Notes under the pieces: generated by a model
What the model saw: the letters and a program-made list of their open reading frames with translations, nothing else
The model's database searches: none
What the model was told of the DNA's origin: nothing
Made by a program: the position numbers and the translations under genes
NCBI GenBank assembly: GCA_008032935.1
Contig: CP032039.1
Location: 868,001 to 932,000, forward strand
Length of the DNA: 64,000 nt
DNA from: Helicobacter pylori
GTDB taxonomy: Bacteria > Campylobacterota > Campylobacteria > Campylobacterales > Helicobacteraceae
Direction of reading: 5' to 3'
Part shown: one piece after another, positions 47,692-58,165 of the stretch
Position numbering within the stretch: position 1 is the first letter of the stretch
Layout: each line of letters starts with the position of its first letter

Positions 47692-50600
47692 ATGCCTAAA
47701 CGCACCGATATTTCCAACATTCTACTGATAGGATCAGGCCCTATTGTGATCGGGCAAGCTTGTGAGTTTGACTACTCAGGGACTCAAAGTTGTAAAACCT
47801 TAAAATCTTTAGGTTATAGAGTGATCTTAATCAATTCTAACCCGGCCACCGTGATGACTGACCCTGAATTTTCTCATAAAACCTATATCCAACCCATCAC
47901 CCCAGAAAATATCGCCGCTATCATCAAAAAAGAAAAGATTGACGCTATTTTGCCCACAATGGGCGGGCAAACCGCTTTAAATGCGGTCATGCAGATGCAC
48001 CAAAAGGGCATGTTAGAAGGCGTGGAGCTTTTAGGGGCTAAGATTGAAGCGATTAAAAAAGGCGAAGACAGGCAAGCGTTCAAAGAAGCGATGTTAAAAA
48101 TCGGGATGGATTTGCCTAAAGGGCGTTACGCTTATAACGAGTTAGAAGCCCTAGAAGCCATTAATGAAATTGGCTTTCCAGCCATTATTAGAGCGAGTTT
48201 CACGCTGGCTGGGGGAGGGAGTGGGGTCGCTTATAATATTGAAGAGTTTCAAGAATTGGCTAAAAACGCCCTAGACGCTTCGCCCATTAATGAAATTTTG
48301 ATTGAAGAGTCCTTGTTGGGATGGAAAGAATATGAAATGGAAGTCATACGAGACAGCAAGGATAATTGCATCATTGTGTGTTGCATTGAAAATATTGACC
48401 CCATGGGCGTTCATACCGGCGATAGCATCACCATCGCTCCAAGCCTCACCTTAACCGATAAAGAATACCAACGCATGCGCGATGCGAGCTTTGCGATTTT
48501 GAGAGAAATTGGCGTGGATACGGGCGGGAGTAATGTGCAATTTGCGATCCACCCAGAGACTTTAAGAATGGTTGTGATTGAAATGAACCCACGAGTGAGC
48601 CGCAGCTCCGCATTAGCTTCAAAAGCGACCGGGTTTCCCATTGCAAAAGTCGCTACCATGCTTGCGGTGGGTTTTAGTTTAGATGAAATTAAAAACGATA
48701 TTACCAACACCCCGGCGAGTTTTGAGCCTAGTTTGGATTATATCGTGGTGAAAATCCCTCGCTTTGCGTTTGAAAAATTTGCCGGTGTTTCTAGCACTTT
48801 AGGGACTTCTATGAAAAGCATTGGCGAAGTGATGGCGATAGGGGGGAATTTCTTAGAAGCCTTACAAAAAGCGTTATGCTCTTTGGAAAACAATTGGCTA
48901 GGGTTTGAATCGTTGAGCAAAGATTTAGAAGCGATAAAAAAGGAAATCCGCCGGCCCAATCCCAAACGCTTGCTTTATATCGCTGATGCGTTCAGGCTCG
49001 GCGTTTGCGTGGATGAAGTGTTTGAATTGTGCCAGATTGACAAGTGGTTTTTATCTCAAATTCAAAAGCTAGTCAAAGCAGAAGAGGGCATCAATTCTAG
49101 CGTTTTAACGGACGCCAAAAAATTAAGAGGGCTTAAAAATTTAGGCTTTAGCGATGCCAGGATTGCCGTTAAAATCAAAGAAAATGAAAATTTAGAGGTG
49201 AGTCCTTTTGAAGTGGAATTAGCTAGATCTAATTTACAAATCGCGCCCAATTTTGAAGAAGTGGACACTTGCGCGGCGGAGTTTTTATCGCTCACGCCTT
49301 ATTTGTATTCCACCTATGCCCCTAATCCTTTGCCCCCTATTGGAAACAAACAAGAAAAACAAGAAAAGAAAATCCTAATCATAGGCTCTGGGCCTAACCG
49401 CATCGGTCAAGGCATTGAATTTGATTATTGTTGCGTGCATGCGAGCTTTGCTTTAAAAGATTTAAACATTAAAAGCGTCATGCTCAATTGCAATCCAGAA
49501 ACGGTTAGCACGGATTATGACACGAGCGATACGCTCTATTTTGAACCCATTCATTTTGAGTGCGTGAAAAGCATCATTCAAAGGGAGCGCGTGGATGGCA
49601 TTATCGTGCATTTTGGAGGACAAACCCCTTTAAAACTCGCTAAAGATCTAGCTAAAATGCAAGCCCCCATTATTGGCACGCCTTTTAAAGTGATTGATAT
49701 TGCTGAAGATAGAGAAAAATTTTCCCTCTTTTTAAAAGAGCTTGACATTAAGCAGCCCAAAAACGGCATGGCTAAGAGTGTTGATGAAGCTTATAGCATC
49801 GCTAATGTGATTGGTTTCCCTATTATCGTGCGCCCTAGTTATGTGCTAGGCGGTCAACACATGCAAATTTTAGAAAATATTGAAGAATTGCGCCATTATT
49901 TAGAAAGCGTTACGCATTCTTTGGAGATTAGCCCTAAAAATCCGCTCCTCATTGATAAGTTTTTAGAAAAAGCGGTGGAATTAGATGTGGATGTTATTTG
50001 CGATAAAAAAGAGGTCTATATTGCCGGCATTTTACAGCATATTGAAGAAGCCGGTATCCATTCAGGCGACTCTGCATGCTTTATCCCTTCCACTCTAAGC
50101 CCTGAAATTTTAGATGAAATTGAGCGAGTGAGCGCGAAAATCGCTCTGCATTTAGGCGTAGTAGGGCTATTGAATATCCAATTTGCTGTTTATGAAAATT
50201 CGCTGTATTTGATTGAAGTCAATCCTAGAGCCAGCAGAACCGTGCCTTTTTTAAGCAAGGCTTTAGGCGTTCCTTTAGCCAAAGTGGCGACTAGGGTTAT
50301 GGTGTTAGAAGATTTGAAAGAAGCCTTGAAGTTTTATGATAAAAAAAATATCGTAGAGTATTCTAATGGCGTTTATAAGCCTAAAATGCCCCATTTTGTG
50401 GCTTTAAAAGAAGCGGTTTTCCCTTTTAATAAACTTTATGGATCGGATTTGATTTTGGGGCCTGAGATGAAAAGCACCGGTGAAGTGATGGGGATTGCTA
50501 GAACTTTAGGGCTTGCATTTTTTAAGGCTCAAACGGCTTGCTTTAACCCCATTAAAAACAAGGGGCTTATTTTTGTTTCTATTAAAGATAAGGATAAAGA

Positions 50601-50949
50601 AGAAGCGTGCGTTTTAATGAAACGATTGGTTCAGTTAGGTTTTGAATTGTGCGCCACAGAAGGCACGCATAAGGCTTTGGAAAAAGCCGGTGTGGAGTCT
50701 TTAAAAGTGCTTAAAATTTCCGAAGGCCGCCCCAATGTCATGGATTTGATGATGAATGGGGAAATCAGCATGGCTATCAACACCAGCGATCACAAATCTC
50801 AAGATGACGCCAAACTCATACGCGCTTCTGTGCTTAAAAACCATGTGAGTTATTTCACGACTTTAAGCGCGATAGAAATCTTAATTTTAGCGTTAGAAGA
50901 AAGTTCTCAAAAAGACGAGTTGTTAGCCTTACAAGATTATTTGAAGTAA
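47692..50949 (+). CDS. carB: carbamoyl-phosphate synthase large subunit
   Basis: A 1085-residue enzyme making carbamoyl phosphate from bicarbonate, ATP and glutamine-derived ammonia for pyrimidine and arginine synthesis. The duplicated ATP-grasp halves are clear: [15 protein letters not shown] near residue 14 and [15 protein letters not shown] near 565. The C-terminal allosteric (MGS-like) domain starts near 960. AAGGATTAGTT precedes the ATG. The small subunit gene is not in the window. Confidence 0.97.
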   Translation: MPKRTDISNILLIGSGPIVIGQACEFDYSGTQSCKTLKSLGYRVILINSNPATVMTDPEFSHKTYIQPITPENIAAIIKKEKIDAILPTMGGQTALNAVMQMHQKGMLEGVELLGAKIEAIKKGEDRQAFKEAMLKIGMDLPKGRYAYNELEALEAINEIGFPAIIRASFTLAGGGSGVAYNIEEFQELAKNALDASPINEILIEESLLGWKEYEMEVIRDSKDNCIIVCCIENIDPMGVHTGDSITIAPSLTLTDKEYQRMRDASFAILREIGVDTGGSNVQFAIHPETLRMVVIEMNPRVSRSSALASKATGFPIAKVATMLAVGFSLDEIKNDITNTPASFEPSLDYIVVKIPRFAFEKFAGVSSTLGTSMKSIGEVMAIGGNFLEALQKALCSLENNWLGFESLSKDLEAIKKEIRRPNPKRLLYIADAFRLGVCVDEVFELCQIDKWFLSQIQKLVKAEEGINSSVLTDAKKLRGLKNLGFSDARIAVKIKENENLEVSPFEVELARSNLQIAPNFEEVDTCAAEFLSLTPYLYSTYAPNPLPPIGNKQEKQEKKILIIGSGPNRIGQGIEFDYCCVHASFALKDLNIKSVMLNCNPETVSTDYDTSDTLYFEPIHFECVKSIIQRERVDGIIVHFGGQTPLKLAKDLAKMQAPIIGTPFKVIDIAEDREKFSLFLKELDIKQPKNGMAKSVDEAYSIANVIGFPIIVRPSYVLGGQHMQILENIEELRHYLESVTHSLEISPKNPLLIDKFLEKAVELDVDVICDKKEVYIAGILQHIEEAGIHSGDSACFIPSTLSPEILDEIERVSAKIALHLGVVGLLNIQFAVYENSLYLIEVNPRASRTVPFLSKALGVPLAKVATRVMVLEDLKEALKFYDKKNIVEYSNGVYKPKMPHFVALKEAVFPFNKLYGSDLILGPEMKSTGEVMGIARTLGLAFFKAQTACFNPIKNKGLIFVSIKDKDKEEACVLMKRLVQLGFELCATEGTHKALEKAGVESLKVLKISEGRPNVMDLMMNGEISMAINTSDHKSQDDAKLIRASVLKNHVSYFTTLSAIEILILALEESSQKDELLALQDYLK

Positions 50950-50953
50950 TTTG

Positions 50954-51385
50954 ATGGCGTTAGTGTATCTCGTTCAAAGCGATACCACTATAGGACTGCT
51001 TTCTAAAGATAGCGAAAAGCTCAACGCCTTAAAAAATCGCCCTAAAAACCAAAGCGTTTTAATAGAAAGCGCTGATTTTAGCACCCTAAAAAGCCTGGTG
51101 CGCGCGCCCAACGCGTTTAAAAGCCTCATTAGAAGAAGCGCTAAAACTACTTTTATTTATCCTAACTCTAAGGCCGTTCGTGTGGTTAGGGGCAGGCATG
51201 GGGATTTTTTAAAGCGTTTTAAAACGCTCTATAGCACCTCAGCCAACCTCACCCAATGCGCTTATGATAAAGAAATCGCTTTTAGTCTCGCTGATGTCAT
51301 TGTGAGCGATGAAAGGGGTTTGTTTGAAAGCTCTAGCTCTAAAATATTCAGGCTTTATAAAAATAAAAAAGTGAGAATAAGATAA
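50954..51385 (+). CDS. short Sua5/YciO/YrdC (TsaC-like) protein
   Basis: 143 residues, shorter than the ~190-200 of TsaC. Recognisable pieces are Q-S-D-T-T-I-G-L-L-S (family P-T-D-T-x-Y-G-L), N-A-L-K-N-R-P-K (family I-K-x-R-P) and Y-S-T-S-A-N-L-T near residue 97. TsaC makes threonylcarbamoyl-AMP for t6A37 of tRNAs. Most of the middle is shortened, yet the frame is intact, which is normal for this epsilonproteobacterial form. ATG 50954 is preferred to TTG 50951; the carB stop is four bases upstream. Confidence 0.8.
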   Translation: MALVYLVQSDTTIGLLSKDSEKLNALKNRPKNQSVLIESADFSTLKSLVRAPNAFKSLIRRSAKTTFIYPNSKAVRVVRGRHGDFLKRFKTLYSTSANLTQCAYDKEIAFSLADVIVSDERGLFESSSSKIFRLYKNKKVRIR

Positions 51386-51512
51386 AATTACCCTTTATTA
51401 TTTCGCATTCTGCGTGCTTTGAAAGGGGTTTTTGTGGGATTTTTCTAAAAGTTTATCATTTGTTTATCAAAAATGGCTAGCTCTTTTAAGGCGATTGTAA
51501 TATTTTTTTGAC

Positions 51513-51518
51513 TATAAT
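51513..51518 (+). promoter_or_regulatory. -10 element (TATAAT) for frpB
   Basis: TTGACTATAATAAC about 51 bases before the ATG; transcription would start near 51525. Confidence 0.55.
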
Positions 51519-51538
51519 AACACCTTTATTTTTTAAGA

Positions 51539-51554
51539 GAAATTATTATCATAA
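51539..51554 (+). promoter_or_regulatory. possible Fur box in the frpB leader
   Basis: AAATTATTATCATAAG resembles the AT-rich Fur site of H. pylori (TAATAAT-type half sites) and lies just after the predicted transcript start. Iron control of frpB genes is known in the species; this exact site is a guess. Confidence 0.3.
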
Positions 51555-51568
51555 GTAGGATTTTAAGA

Positions 51569-54001
51569 ATGAATGACAAGCGTTTTAGAAAATATTGTAG
51601 TTTTTCTATTTTTTTGTCCTTATTAGGAATGTTTGAATTAGAGGCCAAAGAAGAAGAAAGAAAGACAGAAAGAAAAAAGGATAAAGAAAAGAACGCCCAA
51701 CACACTTTGGGTAAGGTTACCACTCAAGCGGCTAAAATCTTTAATTACAACAACCAGACAACCATTTCAAGTAAGGAATTAGAAAGAAGGCAAGCCAACC
51801 AAATCAGCGACATGTTTAGAAGAAACCCCAATATCAATGTGGGCGGAGGCGCGGTTATGGCGCAAAAAATTTACGTGCGCGGTATTGAAGACAGATTGGC
51901 TAGGGTTACGGTGGATGGCGCGGCGCAAATGGGCGCAAGCTATGGGCATCAAGGCAATACGATTATTGATCCTGGAATGCTCAAAAGCGTGGTGGTTACT
52001 AAGGGGGCGGCTCAAGCGAGCGCTGGGCCTATGGCTTTGATTGGCGCGATCAAAATGGAGACTAAAAGCGCGAGCGATTTTATCCCTAAAGGTAAAGACT
52101 ACGCCATAAGTGGGGCTGCCACTTTTTTAACCAACTTTGGGGACAGGGAAACCATTATGGGCGCTTATCGTAACCATCATTTTGATGCGCTTTTGTATTA
52201 CACGCACCAAAATATTTTTTACTATCGTGATGGGGATAATGCGATGAAAAATCTTTTTGACCCTAAAGCGGATAATAAAGTTACAGGGAGTCCTAGCGAG
52301 CAAAACAACGTGATGGCTAAGATCAATGGTTATTTGAGCGAAAGAGATACCTTAACGCTCAGCTATAACATGACTAGAGATAACGCTAATCGCCCTTTAA
52401 GAGCGAATTTTACCGGCACTTTTTTACCCTATTCTTGCGGCGATTTCAACGCTTTCCCTAACGAGAAAAACCCTGATGATTGCTTGTTTGAAAATGACGC
52501 CAGTTTGTTTAAAACTTATAGCGTCAATTTAGTGCATAACGTGAGTTTGAATTATGAAAGAGAAGGGGGGAGTCGTTTTGGTGATCCTAAATTAAAAATC
52601 AATGGCTATACAAGTATCAGGAATGTCCAAATTGATCCGCTTTTCAGACCTAGCGATATAGCGACTATCATCCCTTTCACCCCAAACCCAAAACTCGGTG
52701 AAGAAAATCAATGCGTGGCGCAAGGGGGCATTTATGACGCTACTAAACAAACCTGCTCCATCACTTTTAAAAGCCTTGGAGGGGGTTCTGTGGTGGCTAA
52801 TAAAAATTTATTCATCATCAATTCTGGGTTCAATGCGAACGTGATCCACACCATAGATCATAAGAATGACAATCTTTTGGAATACGGGTTGAATTACCAA
52901 AACTTAACCACTTTTGATAAGGCGATCCCTAATAGCGAATTAGTCAAACCGGGCGATGCCCCTGATGCGTGCTTAAGGGTTACAAGCCCTAATGATCCCA
53001 ACATGAACGGGCGTTGCCAACGGAATGGCGCTACGGCGAATGTGGTTGGGGTGTATGCGCAAGCGAATTACACCTTGCATCCTATGGTAACTTTAGGGGC
53101 AGGGACTCGTTACGATGTCTATACTTTAGTGGATAAAGACTGGCAATTGCACATAACCCAAGGGTTTAGCCCTAGTGCGGCTTTAAATGTCTCGCCTTTA
53201 GAAAATTTGAATTTCAGGCTTTCTTACGCGTATGTAACCAGAGGCCCTATGCCTGGAGGTTTGGTGTGGATGCGTCAAGATAATTTGCGCTACAACCGCA
53301 ATTTAAAGCCAGAAATCGGGCAAAATGTGGAATTTAATACCGAATACAGCAGTCAGTATTTTGATTTTAGAGCTGCCGGTTTTGTCCAATTGATTTCTAA
53401 TTACATCAATCAATTTTCTTCAACGCTTTTTGTAACCAACTTGCCCGCACAAGATATTATTTATGTGCCGGGTTATGAAGTTTCAGGGACGGCTAAATAC
53501 AAGGGCTTTTCTTTAGGCTTGAGCGTGGCGCGATCATGGCCTTCTTTAAAAGGGCGTTTGATCGCTGATGTGTATGAATTGGCGGCTACGACCGGCAATG
53601 TGTTTATTTTAACGGCAAGCTATACAATCCCACGCACCGGCCTTAGCATCACTTGGCTTTCACGCTTTGTTACGGATTTGAGTTATTGCTCTTATAGCCC
53701 TTATCGTAACGGCCCTACGGATATTGACAGACGGTCTAGTAATTGCCCTAAAACGCCCGGGATTTTTCATGTGCATAAGCCCGGCTATGGGGTGAGCAGT
53801 TTCTTTATCACTTATAAGCCCGCTTATAAAAAACTTGAAGGGTTGAGCTTGAACGCTGTGTTTAACAATGTTTTTAACCAACAATATATTGATCAAGCAA
53901 GCCCGGTGATGAGCCCTGATGAACCCAATCAAGACAAATACGCAAGGGGCATGGCAGAGCCTGGCTTTAACGCTAGGTTTGAAATTTCTTATAAGTTTTA
54001 A
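51569..54001 (+). CDS. frpB2: TonB-dependent iron/haem outer-membrane receptor FrpB2
   Basis: An 810-residue receptor: N-terminal hydrophobic signal stretch (residues ~12-25), a charged Lys/Glu spacer, the plug domain with R-R-N-P-N-I-N-V-G-G-G and K-I-Y-V-R-G-I-E-D-R-L, then a 22-strand-type barrel ending N-A-R-F-E-I-S-Y-K-F with terminal Phe. Members import haem, haemoglobin iron or nickel with TonB-ExbBD energy. In strain 26695, as I recall, the locus is split (HP0916/HP0915); here it is one open frame. Substrate is inferred from family. Confidence 0.9.
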   Translation: MNDKRFRKYCSFSIFLSLLGMFELEAKEEERKTERKKDKEKNAQHTLGKVTTQAAKIFNYNNQTTISSKELERRQANQISDMFRRNPNINVGGGAVMAQKIYVRGIEDRLARVTVDGAAQMGASYGHQGNTIIDPGMLKSVVVTKGAAQASAGPMALIGAIKMETKSASDFIPKGKDYAISGAATFLTNFGDRETIMGAYRNHHFDALLYYTHQNIFYYRDGDNAMKNLFDPKADNKVTGSPSEQNNVMAKINGYLSERDTLTLSYNMTRDNANRPLRANFTGTFLPYSCGDFNAFPNEKNPDDCLFENDASLFKTYSVNLVHNVSLNYEREGGSRFGDPKLKINGYTSIRNVQIDPLFRPSDIATIIPFTPNPKLGEENQCVAQGGIYDATKQTCSITFKSLGGGSVVANKNLFIINSGFNANVIHTIDHKNDNLLEYGLNYQNLTTFDKAIPNSELVKPGDAPDACLRVTSPNDPNMNGRCQRNGATANVVGVYAQANYTLHPMVTLGAGTRYDVYTLVDKDWQLHITQGFSPSAALNVSPLENLNFRLSYAYVTRGPMPGGLVWMRQDNLRYNRNLKPEIGQNVEFNTEYSSQYFDFRAAGFVQLISNYINQFSSTLFVTNLPAQDIIYVPGYEVSGTAKYKGFSLGLSVARSWPSLKGRLIADVYELAATTGNVFILTASYTIPRTGLSITWLSRFVTDLSYCSYSPYRNGPTDIDRRSSNCPKTPGIFHVHKPGYGVSSFFITYKPAYKKLEGLSLNAVFNNVFNQQYIDQASPVMSPDEPNQDKYARGMAEPGFNARFEISYKF

Positions 54002-54182
54002 TAATGGAGCTAAAAATGAGGATTTCATGGGTAGCGGATCTAATCAAAAAATAAAACATTCTTTAGAAGTAACAAATATATGATTTTAATCCTTTGATTT
54101 TAAACCAATTTAAAATAAAAGGTTATTTTTTGTAAAATAGGGTTGCGGATTTTAATTAATATTTTAATTTTATGTTATTTTT

Positions 54183-54198
54183 GATTATAATTATAATC
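54183..54198. promoter_or_regulatory. 16-bp perfect palindrome upstream of hofG
   Basis: GATTATAATTATAATC reads identically on both strands and lies 42 bases before the hofG ATG, containing two overlapping TATAAT-like boxes. It looks like a promoter covered by a dimeric repressor site; Fur and NikR are the H. pylori candidates. Transcription probably starts near 54203. Confidence 0.5.
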
Positions 54199-54239
54199 TC
54201 AACAAAAAAGATCATACCATTAAAATTAGGGAGAGTTTA

Positions 54240-55775
54240 ATGAGGCAAGAAAAGTATTTTTTGACTTATTCTTTATCGCTTTTATTATGTCCTGTAGAAG
54301 CTTTTGATTATCGGTTTAGTGGTCGTGTGGAGAACTTTTCTAAGATTGGTTTTAACAATTCTCAAATCAATACCAAAAAAGGGATTTATCCTACTGAAAG
54401 TTTTATAGATATTGTAACTTTAGCGCAAGTCAAAGTCAATTTACTCCCTAAAGGCACCGAAAACCACAGGCTCTCTGTCTCTTTTGGTGGGGCGATTGCA
54501 GCCATTCCTTACGATAAGACCAAATATTATATTAACCAGGCTAACGGGAAGGTTTTTGGCTCAATTGTGGAGAATTTCATTGGGGGCTATCATGGATACT
54601 TTTTCAATAAGTATCTTGGCCCTGCTTATGCGGGGACTTCTCAATCAGCGAGCTATCATGCAAGGCCTTATGTGGTGGATACCGCTTTTTTACGATACGA
54701 TTACAAAGATGTTTTTGGGTTTAAAGCGGGGCGTTATGAAGCGAATATTGATTTTATGAGCGGATCGAATCAAGGGTGGGAAGTGTATTATCAGCCCTAT
54801 AAGACTGAAACGCAAAGGTTAAGGTTTTGGTGGTGGAGTTCTTTTGGGAGAGGTTTAGCGTTTAACTCTTGGATTTATGAGTTTTTTGCGACCGTGCCTT
54901 ATTTGAAAAAGGGAGGCAATCCTAATAACAGCAACGATTTTATCAACTATGGCTGGCATGGGATCACCACGACTTATTCTTATAAAGGTTTAGACGCTCA
55001 ATTTTTTTATTATTTTGCGCCTAAGACTTATAACGCTCCTGGTTTTAAGCTAGTCTATGACACGAATAGGAATTTTGAAAATGTGGGCTTTCGCTCTCAA
55101 AGCATGATCATGACAACCTTTCCTTTATACTATAGGGGGTGGTATAACCCAGAGACAAACACTTATAGTTTAGAAGACAGCACGCCCCATGGCTCGTTGT
55201 TAGGGAGGAATGGCGTTACTTTAAATATCCGCCAGGTTTTTTGGTGGGATAATTTCAACTGGTCCATTGGCTTTTATAACACCTTTGGCAATTCGGACGC
55301 TTTTTTAGGCTCTCACACGATGCCAAGGGGGAATAACACTTCCTATATCGGTAGTGAAATCTCCATAACGACTAAGCATGCCGGAATGATTGGCTATGAT
55401 TTTTGGGATAATACGGCTTATGATGGGTTGGCTGATGCGATCACTAACGCTAACACTTTCACTTTTTACACTTCTGTTGGAGGGATCCATAAGCGTTTTG
55501 CATGGCATGTTTTTGGGCGCGTCTCTCATGCGAATAAGAATGCGTTAGGGCAAGTGGGGAGGGCTAATGAATATTCCTTGCAATTCAATGCGAGCTATGC
55601 GTTCACTGAATCGGTTCTCCTTAACTTTAGGATCACTTATTATGGGGCTAGGATCAATAAAGGCTATCAAGCAGGGTATTTTGGAGCGCCCAAATTCAAT
55701 AATCCTGATGGCGACTTTAGCGCGAATTACCAAGACAGAAGTTACATGATGACCAACCTCACGCTGAAGTTTTGA
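54240..55775 (+). CDS. hofG: outer-membrane protein HofG
   Basis: A 511-residue Hof-family protein: signal peptide (residues 1-21, cleaving near V-E-A), then F-D-Y-R-F-S-G-R-V-E-N-F-S-K-I-G-F, the Hof start, many aromatic-rich beta-strands, and M-T-N-L-T-L-K-F with terminal Phe. Hof proteins are heat-stable porin-like barrels; no substrate is known. AGGGAGAG precedes the ATG. HP0914 by order, placed after the frpB2 receptor. The palindrome upstream suggests metal-linked control. Confidence 0.88.
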   Translation: MRQEKYFLTYSLSLLLCPVEAFDYRFSGRVENFSKIGFNNSQINTKKGIYPTESFIDIVTLAQVKVNLLPKGTENHRLSVSFGGAIAAIPYDKTKYYINQANGKVFGSIVENFIGGYHGYFFNKYLGPAYAGTSQSASYHARPYVVDTAFLRYDYKDVFGFKAGRYEANIDFMSGSNQGWEVYYQPYKTETQRLRFWWWSSFGRGLAFNSWIYEFFATVPYLKKGGNPNNSNDFINYGWHGITTTYSYKGLDAQFFYYFAPKTYNAPGFKLVYDTNRNFENVGFRSQSMIMTTFPLYYRGWYNPETNTYSLEDSTPHGSLLGRNGVTLNIRQVFWWDNFNWSIGFYNTFGNSDAFLGSHTMPRGNNTSYIGSEISITTKHAGMIGYDFWDNTAYDGLADAITNANTFTFYTSVGGIHKRFAWHVFGRVSHANKNALGQVGRANEYSLQFNASYAFTESVLLNFRITYYGARINKGYQAGYFGAPKFNNPDGDFSANYQDRSYMMTNLTLKF

Positions 55776-56269
55776 TTTCCAATCACAGCAAACTAAAAAC
55801 ACTCCAAAGCATTTTTTAAAATCTAATACTTTGCGTGGCTCGTTTTGTGAAGTGATCAAACGCTAAAGACGATTGGGCTTCCTGATGTTGGGGGGAGTTT
55901 GGTTCTTGTTCTGTGTGCCTAATGGATTTTACAGAGTTTGAGCTCCAACGCATTCCTTACAGCTCTCACGCATCATATCTATAAAGGCGTAACTTTGTGC
56001 ACTTCCTACGCTAGATGCAAATGTATGGGGGTGTTATACTGCAAATTAGCGGCATTCACCCCAAACACTAAAGATGTTTAGGATTTCTGCTTGGGGGTTT
56101 TAAAAGCGGTTTTCTTGGGTTAGAGAGAATTTAGTTTTGGGGGGGGTTTCAAAATACTTCCTATCCCCTTAAAAAATGGGTTTTATCATAAAATTTAAAA
56201 CCATAAAACAAAGTTTTAAACCATAGAAATCCTAAACGCCTTTAGCGTTTGAACACTTTCACCATTAAA

Positions 56270-56362
56270 GCGTTCTTGGGGAATAATCTCAATATTTGAC
56301 AATATTTGATAAATATTTTGGGTTGTCTTTAAAGTTGGGGTTAAAAGGTTTGTTCAAAGACT
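56270..56362. repeat. imperfect direct repeat, copy 1
   Basis: About 93 bases opening GCGTTCTTGGGG and containing TATTTGACAATATTTGATAA then TTTTGGGTTGT and GGGGTTAAAAGG. It recurs 173 bases downstream at roughly 80% identity by eye. Confidence 0.65.
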
Positions 56363-56442
56363 AATCGCAACAAGTTAAAAACACTCAAAGACGCATTTTA
56401 AAATAAACATAATAAAAGAGCTTGCACAAACAAATTTTTTAA

Positions 56443-56535
56443 GCGTTCTTAGGGGGGTTAATTCCATTATTTGACAACATTTGATAAAGATTTTGGGTTG
56501 TTTTTAAAGTGGGGGTTAAAGGGTTCAATCAAAGC
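56443..56535. repeat. imperfect direct repeat, copy 2
   Basis: Second copy, opening GCGTTCTTAGGG with TATTTGACAACATTTGATAA and GGGGGTTAAAGGG. It ends just before the alpB stop. Confidence 0.65.
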
Positions 56536-56557
56536 CTATAAAAGGCCTTGAGCTTTT

Positions 56558-58099
56558 TTAGAAGGCGTAGCCATAGACCCAATACACGCTATAAGGGCGG
56601 AAGTATTTTACTTCAGCACCGCCAGCTTTATAGTAAGTGTTATAAATCGTAGGGATTTGCACACCGATTTCTATAGAATGCTGGTTGTGGCTTTTTAGGT
56701 CTTTTTTCAAGATACCAAAGTTCATGCGTAAGCCCAAGTCAAACAAGAATTGGAATTTCGTCGCTGTAGGTCTGCTCGCAAGTTGAGGGCTGTTTCTTAG
56801 CGTGCTGATGTAAGTGTCCCCTGCGAGTTGGATCCCCCCAAAGAAGCCCGCATTAAGACTTCGGCTACCAAAAGAGCGGCTAAACACATTGTAAAGCACA
56901 TCAGTCCCCACCCCATAAGTGAGCAGATTGACTTGATTGTAAGTAGGGCCATTACCCACGCCCGCGCCATTATAGCTGAAGAAGCCGTAGTAGCGTAAGC
57001 CCACATTCTTGTTTTCTCCAAAGAATTGCTTATAACCGATTTTAGTGATAAACCCGTTAAACGCATTCACTTGAGAGCTGTTACCGGCAGCGAAATTCCC
57101 AAGCCATGGGTTAGCTTTAAGCTCGTTGTTTAGAGCGGTAACTTTAGCCAAAGTGTTTGTGGTGTTGTTTAACAGTTGGGTAGAGCGCGCTTGATCAATA
57201 TTCCCGCCATAGCTCACTTGATAGCCGGTTGAATTGCTGATGTTAGCGTTGTTGGCTAGCGTTAAAGCGTTTTGAGAATTATTGACGATGTTTTGCACCA
57301 AGCTAGTGAATTCCTTAGCGCTCAAATCATTCCCAGCGTTAGCCGAGTTGAAGACATGTTGGGCTAAAGCGGCGTCTAAAAACGCTGCGGCAGCCCCGCT
57401 ATCACCGCTTGGCCCCATAGTGATTGAAGCTTGCTTTAGGATATAAGCGATTTGTTGGGCGGTAACCCCATTCCCGTAAGCTTGATTAGTGTTGTTTTGA
57501 AAAATCCCACCCGCTTGGTTATTGGCGTTTAAGAACGAGTTCATGTAAGTCAAATAAACGCTAGCGGTGTTAAGCTCGCTGAGCTGGTTGGAGAGGTTTT
57601 GGCTCGTGGTGTTGTTGTTGCCTTGAAAGATATTCTTGTTGATGTTTTGACTCAAAGTTTTGATAGAGCCAACCATTTCGTTATAAAGAGCCAGGTTACC
57701 TTGGAAACAAGGGCTATTGCTAGTAGCGGCGGCTGCGGTCGCACCACTACTACCACTATTAGTAGCACCACATTGTGTGATATTGGTAGTGTTCAAAGTG
57801 GGATACAAATCAATCAAATTGCCTAATTGGTTCATAAAGAGGTTGCCCAAAGTCCCGGCGACATTGCCTCCTGTGCCTGCAATATTGATATTGGTGTTGT
57901 TTGTCGTATTAGAGTTTAACAGGCCTGCTAATTCTTCGGCTTTGATTTTACCCGGGTTTTTCACTTGTTGGACCACCTGACCTAATTCATACCCAAAGGT
58001 CATAAAGCCCCCATCTTCTTCAGCGCCCACTGGATTGAAGCTCAAGCTTAACGCTAGGCTTAAAGGGGCTAAGAATCTTACTTTTTGAGATTGTGTCAT
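56558..58099 (-). CDS. alpB: adhesin AlpB (HopB)
   Basis: 513 residues from ATG 58099. Signal peptide residues 1-26, then E-E-D-G-G-F-M-T-F-G-Y-E-L-G-Q-V-V, the Hop N-terminus. The exposed region is Asn/Thr-rich with a Ser/Ala run around residues 115-130. The C-terminal barrel starts near I-G-Y-K-Q-F-F-G-E-N-K and ends Y-W-V-Y-G-Y-A-F. AlpA and AlpB bind laminin and collagen IV and aid gastric attachment. Fifteen further upstream codons are open, but AAGGA before ATG 58099 supports this start. It follows alpA by 66 bases. Confidence 0.93.
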   Translation of the reverse strand: MTQSQKVRFLAPLSLALSLSFNPVGAEEDGGFMTFGYELGQVVQQVKNPGKIKAEELAGLLNSNTTNNTNINIAGTGGNVAGTLGNLFMNQLGNLIDLYPTLNTTNITQCGATNSGSSGATAAAATSNSPCFQGNLALYNEMVGSIKTLSQNINKNIFQGNNNTTSQNLSNQLSELNTASVYLTYMNSFLNANNQAGGIFQNNTNQAYGNGVTAQQIAYILKQASITMGPSGDSGAAAAFLDAALAQHVFNSANAGNDLSAKEFTSLVQNIVNNSQNALTLANNANISNSTGYQVSYGGNIDQARSTQLLNNTTNTLAKVTALNNELKANPWLGNFAAGNSSQVNAFNGFITKIGYKQFFGENKNVGLRYYGFFSYNGAGVGNGPTYNQVNLLTYGVGTDVLYNVFSRSFGSRSLNAGFFGGIQLAGDTYISTLRNSPQLASRPTATKFQFLFDLGLRMNFGILKKDLKSHNQHSIEIGVQIPTIYNTYYKAGGAEVKYFRPYSVYWVYGYAF

Positions 58100-58165
58100 T
58101 AAATTTTCCTTAATCATTTTGAATGGCTTTAAATTTTGTTTCATGTTTGTCTCTTCCCCCCTTTC

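Larger units (their letters stand above)
55776..56557. other. 782-bp intergenic region without a gene
   Basis: Convergent gap between hofG and alpB. It contains short broken frames only, a G8 tract at 56139-56146, an inverted repeat (AAACGC/GCGTTT) near 56234-56250 and two imperfect direct repeats (listed separately). It may be remains of lost genes, but nothing is recognisable. Confidence 0.5.
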
